14,754 bases of DNA from JBDKUD01 sp039679805. GTDB lineage: Bacteria > Bacillota > Syntrophomonadia > Syntrophomonadales > Syntrophomonadaceae. A program made the position numbers and the translations under genes. The stretch's first letter is position 1. Each line of letters begins with the position of its first letter. The stretch covers positions 1 through 14,754 of the forward strand of contig JBDKUD010000152.1 in NCBI GenBank assembly GCA_039679805.1. The letters run 5' to 3'. Shown here one piece after another: positions 1 to 8,014 of the stretch. The notes beneath the pieces were generated by a model. It searched no databases. It was not told where the DNA came from and worked only from the letters and a program-made list of their open reading frames with translations.

Positions 1-828
1 CGCCCGGTTGGATTCAACATACAGACTTGGTTTATTGATATCACTAATAAAATAAATATCGCATTCCTGTAAATTATCTCTCGTAAATTTAACTTCACTG
101 CCGGGGTCTCCCATGGTAGGAAACATAGTGATTCCATCCAGATTTAACTCCCCTACGACTTTAACCGCCTGTTTATAAACGAAAATGTTTTGCAGGGTAT
201 AAATATCAGCACCAGTACCAATGACAACGGTTCTGGTAATAGTTATATCCTGAGCTCCCTGGGCAAATGAAGCACCGCCCTTGGCAACTAATTTTATCTG
301 GTTATTATGGCCAACTATTGGTTTGGCATCTGCATCCACCGATCCTACCCGGATGGAATATTCAGTGTTGTCAGCAATGACATATAAATTATCCGGGCCG
401 TTAACTACAATATCTTCATTAACTCCTACCTCCGGGGTTTCAATCGAGGTTATTTTAGGAGTATTTTCATTAATTCCGGTATACCTTACTTCACTGGAAC
501 TGCCTCCATCAGAAACTAAGGCTTGGGTAATGTCCCAGCTATTGTCGAGAACTGCCTGTACAATTTGGTTGCCATAGGATTCTAACGATTTTACGTTGGT
601 GAAACCTTCGCCAATATCAACAAATAGCTTCTTATCCGTAAAGCTGCCTATTCTTTGATCATCAATGGTAATAACTTTAGAAGTTCTTACAAAGCTCTGG
701 TAAATATTACGAATAGTGACTGTATCAGTATTAGCAGCCGAAGACATACCATCGGGTATTACACCTAATAGGATAAACACCATTGCAATTATTAAAGCCG
801 AATATTTTAAAGCATTATTTTTACTCAT
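1..828 (-). CDS. Secreted IPT-like surface protein (C-terminus outside window)
   Basis: This frame is open for 276 codons from an ATG at 828 to the window edge, so the C-terminus is missing. GGAGAG lies about 6 nt before the ATG. Residues 1-31 look like a signal peptide: a basic start, a hydrophobic stretch at about 9-24, then a small-residue segment ending SSAA. The rest is beta-rich and polar with no catalytic motif. Residues 123-201 (starting PKITSIETP) and 232 onward (MFPTMGDPGSEVKF) have the short Pro/Gly-turn rhythm of IPT/TIG Ig-like domains; the second copy is cut by the edge. The gene follows another secreted Ig-like protein but is separated from it by an intrinsic terminator, so it probably has its own promoter. 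The role is likely structural or adhesive at the cell surface. Secretion is well supported; the fold is inferred. Confidence 0.75.
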   Translation of the reverse strand, partial: MSKNNALKYSALIIAMVFILLGVIPDGMSSAANTDTVTIRNIYQSFVRTSKVITIDDQRIGSFTDKKLFVDIGEGFTNVKSLESYGNQIVQAVLDNSWDITQALVSDGGSSSEVRYTGINENTPKITSIETPEVGVNEDIVVNGPDNLYVIADNTEYSIRVGSVDADAKPIVGHNNQIKLVAKGGASFAQGAQDITITRTVVIGTGADIYTLQNIFVYKQAVKVVGELNLDGITMFPTMGDPGSEVKFTRDNLQECDIYFISDINKPSLYVESNRA

Positions 829-892
829 TCAGTACTCTCCTCTTCATATATGAAAACCCGCCTTTAAAGGAGGACATTCCTATTCCTTTTTT

Positions 893-934
893 ATATCGTG
901 TTTTAAGTATATTTTTTTTACCTAATTCGCTTAA
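893..934 (-). promoter_or_regulatory. Candidate promoter(s) for the partial surface-protein gene
   Basis: Two overlapping candidates read leftward between the upstream terminator and the start codon at 828. A sigma-A-like one has TTAAGC (929-934), a 17-nt spacer and TATACT (906-911). A sigma-D/sigma-28-like one has TAAA (917-920), 16 nt and CACGATAT (893-900), which matches the last six bases of GCCGATAT. A 10-bp palindrome, CCTTTAAAGG, lies at 861-870 in the leader. The region is AT-rich, so chance matches are easy. Confidence 0.3.
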
Positions 935-940
935 TTTCTC

Positions 941-969
941 AAAAAAAATAGCCCTCAGTTAAACCGAGG
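941..969 (-). terminator. Intrinsic terminator after the large surface-protein gene
   Basis: On the minus strand a 17-nt hairpin (CCTCGGTTTAACTGAGG, 953-969), with 7 paired positions including one G-U and a 3-nt loop, is followed within 4 nt by eight T residues (941-948). It begins 18 nt after the stop codon of the 988-4407 gene, the expected place for a Rho-independent terminator. Confidence 0.85.
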
Positions 970-987
970 ACTGCTGCAATTATGGAA

Positions 988-3900
988 TTATTGACTAACT
1001 ACTACAAAAATACCGGGCTGAGTATTGTTAACCGCAACACTTTGATTAACATAGTCGGTTACAAATGGAACTTCATACCAGCTTCTCAGTCTTTCTTCAT
1101 ACCGTAATACTTTTAGATTATTCCCATCGCTCTGCCGGTAAGGTATTTTTAAATCAACCCCGTCTACCTTTAGGTTGTTCCCATCCGCCTCGATGAAATC
1201 TGATTTTATCCCCCGGCTATTCAGTTTTGCTTTTAAAGACTGGCTGAGGGATGCCGGGATACGTCCCAGCCTGATTTCTACTTCTTGTTCATCTTTATCA
1301 TCTTCGCAACTAACATTGTATAAAATGATATCCGCCCAGCAGGATAGCGTTATAAGTTTGTCGATACTATCATGCCGGTCGGCATCGAACTTTATTTTTC
1401 TGACCAGAACATCTTTACTCATCAATTTATCCAGATCTAGTTCCACTTTGTTACGGTTGCTGTATTTTGCTTTAAGTTCCAGGGTATCCTCGCTGGTGCA
1501 GACTGTCGCAACGACCTCACCGACGCTGCTGTCTTTTACCCGCTGGCCTTCACCAGGTACATTCTCACCAGCGGCTACTACACTAAAAACGCCGTAAGCA
1601 GTAGTCTGGTGGTTTACATTATTCGCAACCGTAATGTTATATAGACCTGGAGTCAAGCGTTTTTTTGGTAAATATACACTTAAATACTGCTCTTCCCCAT
1701 TACTATGCACCTCAACTTTGGCGGCAGCAACATCATTAAAGTAAACCTTTAATCCTGTACCACTGAACTGTTCGCCCTTCAACATGATAGGTTCCAAAGG
1801 ATCATAGTTTTCGCCTACGCTTTGAACTGAAATTTTTCTATCATAAATTACCGGTATGGCCGTAGTGATTATACTCCAGCTTAAGGGATCATTAAATTCT
1901 TCGCTGGAATCATTTTTAACTACCCCCGCTGGGATAGTTACCCGGTAGCTGGTTTGTGATTTCATTTTGGCTATCGGTATATATAAATAAGCTACCCCTT
2001 TTACTCTATCCTTTCTTAACAGATAGGGATCAATTGCTGCTTGTCCTATAAAATTGGTATCCACCAAAGAAGTTTCATCACCTACAGCCGCAACCGAAGT
2101 TTTCTGCAAATCGTCCCGGCTGTTAAGCTCCAACTTTCCGTCAATATCTTCGAAAGTTATTTTTAGAAATTGGCGATTGGCAGTTACGGCATCCTGTATA
2201 TCATGCAGCATAGTATTTTCATCATAGCACTCGGAACTGTCTGAAGAATCGGGATAATAGCTTAATACCCGAGGTCTTCCCTTTGGTAAGACCGTAAAGT
2301 ACAACTTATTGGGAACGTATAGACTCCACTGGGTTAACCCCGTATTAATCGTAGTTGTAGTTTCATAATCAATAGTAGCCTTATATTCTCCAGTATTGTC
2401 TATACTAGCTAGCGTTTGGGCATTTTCCCCGCGGATTTTCAGTATAATTTCCTGGCTGTCAACATATTGCACATCATCATGATATAGTATTATTTGCGTT
2501 GATCCTCCTACTTGTTGTAACGTAACTTGCTTTATATCCGATCTAAAGTTTTGTCCATTCAATACCAGTTGTTGTTCAATTTCGAGTCCGCTTCCTGCAC
2601 CCAGTACGGTGGTGGTTCCATTATCAAAATTTATAGTGATTGAATACTGTCCGGTATATTGCTCCCGGGCAAATTTAGCCGCATTATCTCCCCTGATTTT
2701 TACAGTTAACTCGGTAGAACTGTTTAATTCCAGGTCACCTTTGCTGATGATAATAGGTACTTCGTCAGCAGCCAAGCCTTGCGCCCGTCCCGAAACCGGG
2801 GTTAAGCGTACGTCTGTTATGTCTCCTCGTAAATTACCGCCTATTATTTTAAGATTCCAATAGGATTGCTTCCAAATTTCGGTTACTTTAGCGGTATTGT
2901 TATCTAATTGATATACATTTTCAGGATTAAGCGGATTTGCTGCAACCAGCAGGTTTAACTCCAGTTTCTCCATGCTATTGCCATCCCTGGTTTCCAGTAC
3001 TCCGGCCGGAACGATTAAACGGTATTCTTTTCCGTAACCCAGGCCGGTTAGCGGGTACAGAAGGATACGGGTGCTGTTTGAATCCTGGCTATGATACAAT
3101 TCAAACCGACTCGTTGTGACCTGCCTGCTTGCCGAATCAGGATTATACGTATCGGTCAGACTTATTTGTTTGAGACTGTCGTAATTTATCCGGCAGCTCT
3201 CTTGCGAGCCGCTGGAGGACAATACTTCATCCCGAATGCGGGGAATAACTTCTCCGTTAACATTTAGCACTATAGGCAAGACCGGCCCGTATACCGGCGT
3301 ACCGCTCATAGAATATACATTTGGGGATAATTTTGTAACAGCACCACTCTGCGTAGTACTGATACTGGGGGGTTGCCAGGTGCCGCTCTTATTGGCACTG
3401 CCGGCACGAGTCCAGAAGTTTACATCCACATCGTCACTCAAGTTATACCCATGTTCATCTTGAATTACTTGCCGGTTTATGATTAATTTATATTTATTCA
3501 AACTTTGCAGTTTATTTTTAGAGGTTATCTTTAAGGTTTGCGAATCAATGATTTCTACCGTACCCACCGGAATCTCCTCTAAATAGGCCTGATCCTCCAA
3601 AATCGCAAAGTTGTTATTGATGCTGACGTAAGGGATATTACCTGGTACTATTCGGTCTTCCTGAGATTCATCCACTGAATTGTGATATAAATAGTAACTT
3701 TCGACTTGTTCGGTTTTCCCCTCATTAGTTTGCTGTTCTGTCCGGGGCATTTTATAAATCCGGGCAGCATCAAGGAGCGAAGTGTAGCTATGGCAATAAT
3801 CGGCTTCTATCTTATTGGCAAACTTAATATAAATACTGCCGCCTGCATCCAGATTGGTAATTTTATCGCCCGCGTTGCGATGTTCCAGGAAACGTACGTC

Positions 3901-4407
3901 ATCTGATCCGTTCCGGTCAGAAGAATAACTTACCGCCATCGGATTCGCACCCTCTCCGGTGGTAGTGAAAGATAATTGGATTTTAGGATTGTAAATATTA
4001 TCATTTACTATTTGCAGCAAATCGGGTTCAATTTCTACCTGATAATAGGTATTTTTTAGCAGGGGTATATCTTGGCTATTCTGGTGATTATGAAGATTTA
4101 TAGTAAGTACTTTACCATCCTCAGAAAGATTTAAATTCTGTATACTATCGAGATTCGACTTGATACCGTTGGCGGTTATAGTAATAAATTGAGTAATTGC
4201 ATCTGAGGAAATATTTTCATTAAACTTAACCGGGTAGTTAAAGTTAAACTTAAGAACAGGTTCAACACTTACCCCGGTGCTATTGTTAATAGGATCGGTG
4301 CTGAACAAAATAGTACCCTGCGCCCGGGCACCTCCCGTACCCCATAGGACAAATCCAATCATTGCCAGCAACAGGCTGATTACTTTGATCTGTAATGACG
4401 TTCTCAT
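988..4407 (-). CDS. Large secreted surface protein with SbsA-type Ig-like and IPT-like domains
   Basis: This 1139-residue protein has a clear signal peptide (residues 1-29, hydrophobic core about 9-23, likely cleavage ARA|QG). Modules in order: a Big_5/SbsA-type Ig-like domain (about 31-150, opening STDPINNSTGVSVEP); a second such domain (about 155-336) and a third (about 385-492), the third ending in the typical YRLIVPAGVL strand; two homologous repeats (about 513-600 and 608-690); a fourth Big_5-like domain (about 708-850, YRVTIPAGVV); an IPT/TIG-like domain (about 851-944); and a C-terminal region (about 963-1139) ending with the WYEVP...PGIFVVV pattern found at the end of clostridial surface proteins. 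DGNNLKV occurs twice near the end (1075-1081 and 1094-1100). No SLH, LPXTG or enzyme motif is visible. The ATG at 4407 is preferred over one 21 nt upstream, because the upstream ATG overlaps the GGAGGG site. The role is probably structural or adhesive; function is not shown. Confidence 0.8.
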   Translation of the reverse strand: MRTSLQIKVISLLLAMIGFVLWGTGGARAQGTILFSTDPINNSTGVSVEPVLKFNFNYPVKFNENISSDAITQFITITANGIKSNLDSIQNLNLSEDGKVLTINLHNHQNSQDIPLLKNTYYQVEIEPDLLQIVNDNIYNPKIQLSFTTTGEGANPMAVSYSSDRNGSDDVRFLEHRNAGDKITNLDAGGSIYIKFANKIEADYCHSYTSLLDAARIYKMPRTEQQTNEGKTEQVESYYLYHNSVDESQEDRIVPGNIPYVSINNNFAILEDQAYLEEIPVGTVEIIDSQTLKITSKNKLQSLNKYKLIINRQVIQDEHGYNLSDDVDVNFWTRAGSANKSGTWQPPSISTTQSGAVTKLSPNVYSMSGTPVYGPVLPIVLNVNGEVIPRIRDEVLSSSGSQESCRINYDSLKQISLTDTYNPDSASRQVTTSRFELYHSQDSNSTRILLYPLTGLGYGKEYRLIVPAGVLETRDGNSMEKLELNLLVAANPLNPENVYQLDNNTAKVTEIWKQSYWNLKIIGGNLRGDITDVRLTPVSGRAQGLAADEVPIIISKGDLELNSSTELTVKIRGDNAAKFAREQYTGQYSITINFDNGTTTVLGAGSGLEIEQQLVLNGQNFRSDIKQVTLQQVGGSTQIILYHDDVQYVDSQEIILKIRGENAQTLASIDNTGEYKATIDYETTTTINTGLTQWSLYVPNKLYFTVLPKGRPRVLSYYPDSSDSSECYDENTMLHDIQDAVTANRQFLKITFEDIDGKLELNSRDDLQKTSVAAVGDETSLVDTNFIGQAAIDPYLLRKDRVKGVAYLYIPIAKMKSQTSYRVTIPAGVVKNDSSEEFNDPLSWSIITTAIPVIYDRKISVQSVGENYDPLEPIMLKGEQFSGTGLKVYFNDVAAAKVEVHSNGEEQYLSVYLPKKRLTPGLYNITVANNVNHQTTAYGVFSVVAAGENVPGEGQRVKDSSVGEVVATVCTSEDTLELKAKYSNRNKVELDLDKLMSKDVLVRKIKFDADRHDSIDKLITLSCWADIILYNVSCEDDKDEQEVEIRLGRIPASLSQSLKAKLNSRGIKSDFIEADGNNLKVDGVDLKIPYRQSDGNNLKVLRYEERLRSWYEVPFVTDYVNQSVAVNNTQPGIFVVVSQ

Positions 4408-4413
4408 TTTAGG

Positions 4414-4419
4414 CCCTCC
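4414..4419 (-). promoter_or_regulatory. Ribosome binding site deciding the start at 4407
   Basis: GGAGGG sits 6 nt before the ATG at 4407. The longer alternative ATG at 4428 lies upstream of this site and has no ribosome binding site of its own; starting there would also place extra residues before the basic start of the signal peptide. Confidence 0.75.
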
Positions 4420-4457
4420 ATACAGCACGCAGCATTATGCTATTAATTATCGTTAGA

Positions 4458-4465
4458 TTATCGGC
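4458..4465 (-). promoter_or_regulatory. Sigma-D-like -10 element upstream of surface-protein gene (tentative)
   Basis: The 120-nt gap between the HD-GYP gene and the surface-protein gene contains GCCGATAA on the coding strand, 7 of 8 bases of the sigma-28/sigma-D -10 consensus GCCGATAT. The nearest TAAA motifs lie 5 nt and 18 nt upstream rather than the usual 14-16, so the promoter is doubtful. No terminator is visible in this gap, so read-through from the HD-GYP gene is also possible. An 11-bp odd palindrome (AGCATTATGCT) is at 4431-4441. Confidence 0.2.
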
Positions 4466-4527
4466 AAATCTTTACTCGGGTGGTTTAATCCCATGGTCTG
4501 CAATTGGGCCGTAGATGATGTTATAAT

Positions 4528-5751
4528 TTACAAATTAGCCTCGTAAACCTTTTTGATTTCTTCTTCCACTTCTTGGAGAGCCACTAATACCAAAGGGTCA
4601 AATAATGTTCCGGTAGCTTTTTTTATTACCTCAAAGGCCTGATAGTGATTTAATCTCTCTTCTTCGGAACACAGCCGGGTAAGCGCATCATAGAAATCAG
4701 CCACCGCAATTATTCGAGCCAGGAAAGGTATATCATTCTTCTCCCGGCCCTCCGGGTACCCGGTCCCATTATATCGTTCATGATGATAAAGGATAGCTTC
4801 CTTAATAGGGGTGAAGAAATCGCTATTCGGAAAAATATCTGCCCCCTGTACCGGATGTTGCTCAGCAAACCCGCCGTCTTCCTCAACTAAATCATTCTTA
4901 TGATCTACCGGGATTACTAGTTTACCGATATCATGCAATATAGCACTGTATTCCAGCGTCTGAATTTCATTCTCGGGCAGGCCCAGTTTCTTCCCGGTTA
5001 GAACGGAAATAGCCGCCACCCTTTCCGCATGGCCTGAGAAGCCTTCTTCACGGGCCTCAACAGCACTGGCTATGGATTTCAAAGTTGTTGTGAACATCTC
5101 TTGTAAATCCTGCCGGTCAGCAATGTTAATCAGGCGGCGGGAAGCATACTGGCCGAGTATTTCCGCCATCTGTTGGTCATGCCGGCTAAATACTTCCTTC
5201 CCTTTTTTGTTGCCTAAGCACAGAACTCCTATCACGCGGTCACTATTTTTTAATGGTACTGCCAGTAAAGATTTAATCTTGCCATCTGCAAAAACGGGCT
5301 GTAAATCCAAATCAGCACTAGCATAATCGACAATCTGCGGTTGCGGATATTTTATTATCCAGTTATTAACCGCCGATAAAATCGCGGTATCTAATTCTAG
5401 TCCTTCAATCTCCGCGCTTTTACATAACAGTTCCCCTTCCTGGTCTGAACCAAGCAAACAGGCCCAGGCCCATTCTGCTCCAGTAAGATATCTCACCTTT
5501 CGTGTTATCTCTGTTATAATCTTTTCTGATGAGTTTTCATTATAAATTCTTTTACTTGTTTCCAGCAGTAAACGCAAATCCTCAATCTGTTCTATTCTTT
5601 TTTGATTAAGTGCCAGATAATAGGTAAATCCAACCCCGACCAATAATAAAATAATGGAAATCACCCACCCGGGCAAAAAATCACTAATAGCTAGAGATGC
5701 TATTAAGGCAGTTGATACCAATCCAATCATTACCTGCTGTTTGCTTGTCAA
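4528..5751 (-). CDS. Membrane GAF/HD-GYP-domain cyclic-di-GMP phosphodiesterase
   Basis: This 407-residue protein has two N-terminal membrane segments (about 7-24 and 28-47), a short linker helix, a GAF-like sensor domain (about 65-210) and an HD-GYP domain (about 215-400). HD-GYP proteins hydrolyse cyclic di-GMP with a di- or tri-iron centre. The metal-binding signature is present: H241, the HDIGK motif (H273, D274, K277), H299 in QHP, HHE at 323-325, and D352. The GYP signature is intact at 331-333. Two parts diverge: the usual IPD-ILxKPG loop is replaced by IPVDHKND, and the RPYR after DALT is replaced by a Glu-rich stretch. The TTG start at 5751 is supported by GGAGGTG 7 nt upstream. It lies 27 nt after the VOC gene, probably in the same transcript, and upstream of two surface proteins it might regulate through c-di-GMP (inference). 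Confidence 0.9.
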   Translation of the reverse strand: MTSKQQVMIGLVSTALIASLAISDFLPGWVISIILLLVGVGFTYYLALNQKRIEQIEDLRLLLETSKRIYNENSSEKIITEITRKVRYLTGAEWAWACLLGSDQEGELLCKSAEIEGLELDTAILSAVNNWIIKYPQPQIVDYASADLDLQPVFADGKIKSLLAVPLKNSDRVIGVLCLGNKKGKEVFSRHDQQMAEILGQYASRRLINIADRQDLQEMFTTTLKSIASAVEAREEGFSGHAERVAAISVLTGKKLGLPENEIQTLEYSAILHDIGKLVIPVDHKNDLVEEDGGFAEQHPVQGADIFPNSDFFTPIKEAILYHHERYNGTGYPEGREKNDIPFLARIIAVADFYDALTRLCSEEERLNHYQAFEVIKKATGTLFDPLVLVALQEVEEEIKKVYEANL

Positions 5752-5758
5752 ATCTCTT

Positions 5759-5765
5759 CACCTCC
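5759..5765 (-). promoter_or_regulatory. Strong ribosome binding site supporting a TTG start
   Basis: GGAGGTG lies 7 nt before the TTG at 5751. No ATG or GTG is close enough to use this site, so it decides the start of the HD-GYP protein just before its first membrane segment. Confidence 0.8.
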
Positions 5766-5778
5766 CCCATTATATAGG

Positions 5779-6153
5779 TCAGCATTCCTGGACAAATTCT
5801 ATTCTTTCCCCGTCAGGGCCCAAAAAGAAAATTATTTTCTTCCGGCCAGCAAAGACTTCTCGAGGAGAATCGGATAAACAGTCAATCCCGAGGTCCTTTA
5901 ATCGTACCACCGCAGCATTAATATCCTCGACCTCAATTGCAATATGATCAATTGGACCTGACCGGCGTGGTTTTTCTTCCTCACCCAAATGCTGTATTAA
6001 TTCAATAACTTGATTCCCCAAATTAAGGTAAATAAATTTCATTTTTTCATCCTGATGCTGCCCAACCTTTTCGCATCCTAGAACTTGGGAATAAAATAAA
6101 CTTGATTTTTCACAGTCTTTTACCGCCATTCCGATATGTGCCAGCTTGTACAT
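5779..6153 (-). CDS. VOC-family (glyoxalase-fold) protein
   Basis: This 124-residue protein has the two beta-alpha-beta-beta-beta modules of the vicinal oxygen chelate fold. The four usual metal positions are filled: H6 (AHIGMAV), E51 (VIELIQ), H70 (IDHIAIEV) and E119 (RIEFVQ). The first half (HIG-AV-D, FY-VLG) resembles lactoylglutathione lyases and methylmalonyl-CoA epimerases, but the sequence alone does not separate these activities, and no mutase or CoA gene is adjacent. I chose the ATG at 6153, with AAGGAG 12 nt upstream, over a TTG at 6195 that lacks a ribosome binding site and would add a charged tail outside the fold. The HD-GYP gene follows after 27 nt, so the two are probably co-transcribed. 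The substrate is unknown. Confidence 0.85.
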   Translation of the reverse strand: MYKLAHIGMAVKDCEKSSLFYSQVLGCEKVGQHQDEKMKFIYLNLGNQVIELIQHLGEEEKPRRSGPIDHIAIEVEDINAAVVRLKDLGIDCLSDSPREVFAGRKKIIFFLGPDGERIEFVQEC

Positions 6154-6307
6154 AGTTTTAATCAACTCCTTCTTTTTTCCTGCTTGTTCTCTCAATTAAT
6201 AGCTTTTTTCTGTGGAAAAAGTAGCAATTTATTCTGTTTATGAACTTGTTTACAGCCGGGGCATACTAAAAACATCATAAAAATATATTTAAGATGGGCG
6301 TGATAAA

Positions 6308-7231
6308 TTGAAAAGAAAACAATTAATAAATGGATTTTTAATTTTATCAATGGTTGCTGGTTTTTTGTATATTCAAATTTATTCCCATGGTCCCAGCCAG
6401 CCAAAGACAGATACTAATGATGTGAACCAGATAACCCGTAGTAATACAACTAGTACCCGGCTTACTAACAATAACAAAATATACTATAAAAATAAGGCCG
6501 TAGTTTTGCTTTATCATGATATTGATAAAAGAGAATGTGGAGTAGCAATTAATAAAGCAAGATTCGTCAGCCACATGAATATGCTTCAACGTGAAGGGTT
6601 CAATATTGTATCACTTGATGATATTATTTCATTTATTAAAAAGAAAAAACCTCTCCCGCCTAATGCAGTAGCTATAACATTTGATGATGGATGTGCCAGC
6701 AACTGTACTATTGCCCATAAAATACTTAAAAGTAACGGCTGGCCCTATACGGTATTTGTTACCGTATCGGAAATAGGTAAAACCCGTCCTACTGGTTCTT
6801 TGCGACTTTCGGAAGCGCAGCTTAAACAGATGCGCAAAGACGGTGTTACGCTAGGCGGACATACTTTTAACGGTCATTTTTATATCTCGGACTATAGCGG
6901 CCAAAGACTTCCCTGGTTAACCGGCAGGCGTACGGGGGAAAGCATTAGCCAATATAATACCCGTGTTTTCCAGGACTTGTATAAATCAAGACTAGCCCTT
7001 AATAAAATAGCCGGAACCTCCACCCGGCATTTCGCTCCTCCGTATGGTATATACAACTCCTCTGTAGTCGTCCAGGCTCAAAAAGCCGGGTTTAATTATA
7101 TCTGGAGTACCCAGCGTATACCCGTTGAAGCTGATTCTTCATTAACTAATTTAGGCCGCGTTAGTGTAGGCAGAAAAGGAACTACTGCCCGGAGCCTTAA
7201 AAGAATTATTTTGTTAACGGCTTATAAATAA
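6308..7231 (+). CDS. Membrane-anchored polysaccharide deacetylase (PgaB/IcaB-like NodB domain)
   Basis: This 307-residue protein has an N-terminal hydrophobic anchor or uncleaved signal (about 7-25), a Ser/Thr/Asn-rich linker (to about 60) and a NodB-type carbohydrate esterase family 4 domain. Visible motifs are LLYHDI (67-72), TFDDG (124-128), a second metal motif GGHTFNGH (183-190) and FAPPYG (242-247). The YH-I start and the PPYG motif, rather than RPP, resemble poly-beta-1,6-GlcNAc deacetylases of the IcaB/PgaB branch. Histidine spacing in motif 2 is one residue longer than the usual HTxxH. The predicted role is N-deacetylation of a surface or matrix polysaccharide outside the membrane. 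The start is TTG with only a weak GGGCGTG upstream. It is the only complete plus-strand gene here and runs tail-to-tail into the next deacetylase. Confidence 0.85.
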   Translation: MKRKQLINGFLILSMVAGFLYIQIYSHGPSQPKTDTNDVNQITRSNTTSTRLTNNNKIYYKNKAVVLLYHDIDKRECGVAINKARFVSHMNMLQREGFNIVSLDDIISFIKKKKPLPPNAVAITFDDGCASNCTIAHKILKSNGWPYTVFVTVSEIGKTRPTGSLRLSEAQLKQMRKDGVTLGGHTFNGHFYISDYSGQRLPWLTGRRTGESISQYNTRVFQDLYKSRLALNKIAGTSTRHFAPPYGIYNSSVVVQAQKAGFNYIWSTQRIPVEADSSLTNLGRVSVGRKGTTARSLKRIILLTAYK

Positions 7232-7233
7232 TA

Positions 7234-7995
7234 TTATTTTGCTTGGTACGCCATAAGCTCTCGAAGCGTTACAAATTTGTACCCTTGTTTTTTATATCCT
7301 TGGATTACCAGTGGCAGCGCTTCTACCGTCCGCGTTCTATCCAATCTTCCATCATGGGCCAGGAAGATAGTTCCTGGCTTGGCTGCTTTTATAACCCGGT
7401 TAGCCATATCTTGTACTGTTTTTGATTTGTGATGTTCCAGCCCAATTGTCCAGAGTACAGTCGTATAACCATTTAACTCTGCTACATCCAGAGTAGTGTT
7501 TTTAAATAAGCGCTTAGGAGGACGAAAATAAACGGGTTTTTTGTGAGTAATTTTTCCAATAACCTTCTCTGCCCCGATAATTTGTTTTTCAGTATTTATG
7601 GCATCATCATTATTTAAATCGGGATGAGAATACGTATGGTTTTCAACCTCATGGCCTTCCGCCACTTCTTTTTTAAGAATATCGGGGTAAGCTTCACAAT
7701 TTTCGCCCACTACAAAAAAGGTAGCTTTAATATTATTCTTTTTAAGAATATCGAGAATTTCCGGTGTAAACCGGGGGTCTGGTCCATCATCGAAGGTTAA
7801 GGCTACCAGTTTTTCTCTACCGGTATCAACATGGGTAATGACATTATGGCTAAAGCTGGAACTAACTGCAAAAGCAGTTTTCTCCAGTTCGGTTTTTTCT
7901 GTATTCCACCTATAAACAATTTCCGCAGTCCCCCAGATAACAATAGATGCCAGCAAAATAATCCCTATGGTTCGGAAGTATCTCATTTTTTGCAT
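7234..7995 (-). CDS. Membrane-anchored NodB-type polysaccharide deacetylase
   Basis: This 253-residue protein has an N-terminal signal anchor (about 9-28) followed by a full carbohydrate esterase family 4 domain. The motifs are canonical: TFDDGPDPRFTP (67-78, catalytic base and metal Asp at 69-70), HTYSHPD (120-126, metal His), FRPPK (157-161) and LAHDG (212-216, catalytic His). It resembles Firmicute peptidoglycan or chitooligosaccharide deacetylases of the PdaA/PdaB type, and removes acetyl groups from GlcNAc or MurNAc in that family; the exact substrate is not resolved. It starts 19 nt after the aminopeptidase stop, and its ribosome binding site (GAGGA) lies in that gap, so the two are probably one operon. 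Sequence similarity to its convergent neighbour is low outside the motifs, so this is not a recent duplication. Confidence 0.88.
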   Translation of the reverse strand: MQKMRYFRTIGIILLASIVIWGTAEIVYRWNTEKTELEKTAFAVSSSFSHNVITHVDTGREKLVALTFDDGPDPRFTPEILDILKKNNIKATFFVVGENCEAYPDILKKEVAEGHEVENHTYSHPDLNNDDAINTEKQIIGAEKVIGKITHKKPVYFRPPKRLFKNTTLDVAELNGYTTVLWTIGLEHHKSKTVQDMANRVIKAAKPGTIFLAHDGRLDRTRTVEALPLVIQGYKKQGYKFVTLRELMAYQAK

Positions 7996-8014
7996 TGCTA
8001 CTCATCCTCACTGC

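Noticed and set aside
1075..1170. The repeated DGNNLKV words in the surface protein as a phase-variable or recombining repeat.
   Set aside because: The two copies differ at the DNA level and are only two in number, so slippage or recombination is not suggested.
4408..4527. c-di-GMP riboswitch in the leader of the large surface-protein gene, suggested by the adjacent HD-GYP gene.
   Set aside because: The conserved GEMM-type core words and helices are not found in these 120 nt.
5779..6153. Naming the VOC protein methylmalonyl-CoA epimerase.
   Set aside because: The fold and metal residues fit many VOC enzymes, and there is no methylmalonyl-CoA mutase or related gene beside it.
6203..6221. CTTTTT/AAAAAG inverted repeat as a terminator.
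   Set aside because: The stem is made only of A/T with a G-C closing pair, no gene ends beside it, and no proper T-tract follows a GC stem on either strand.
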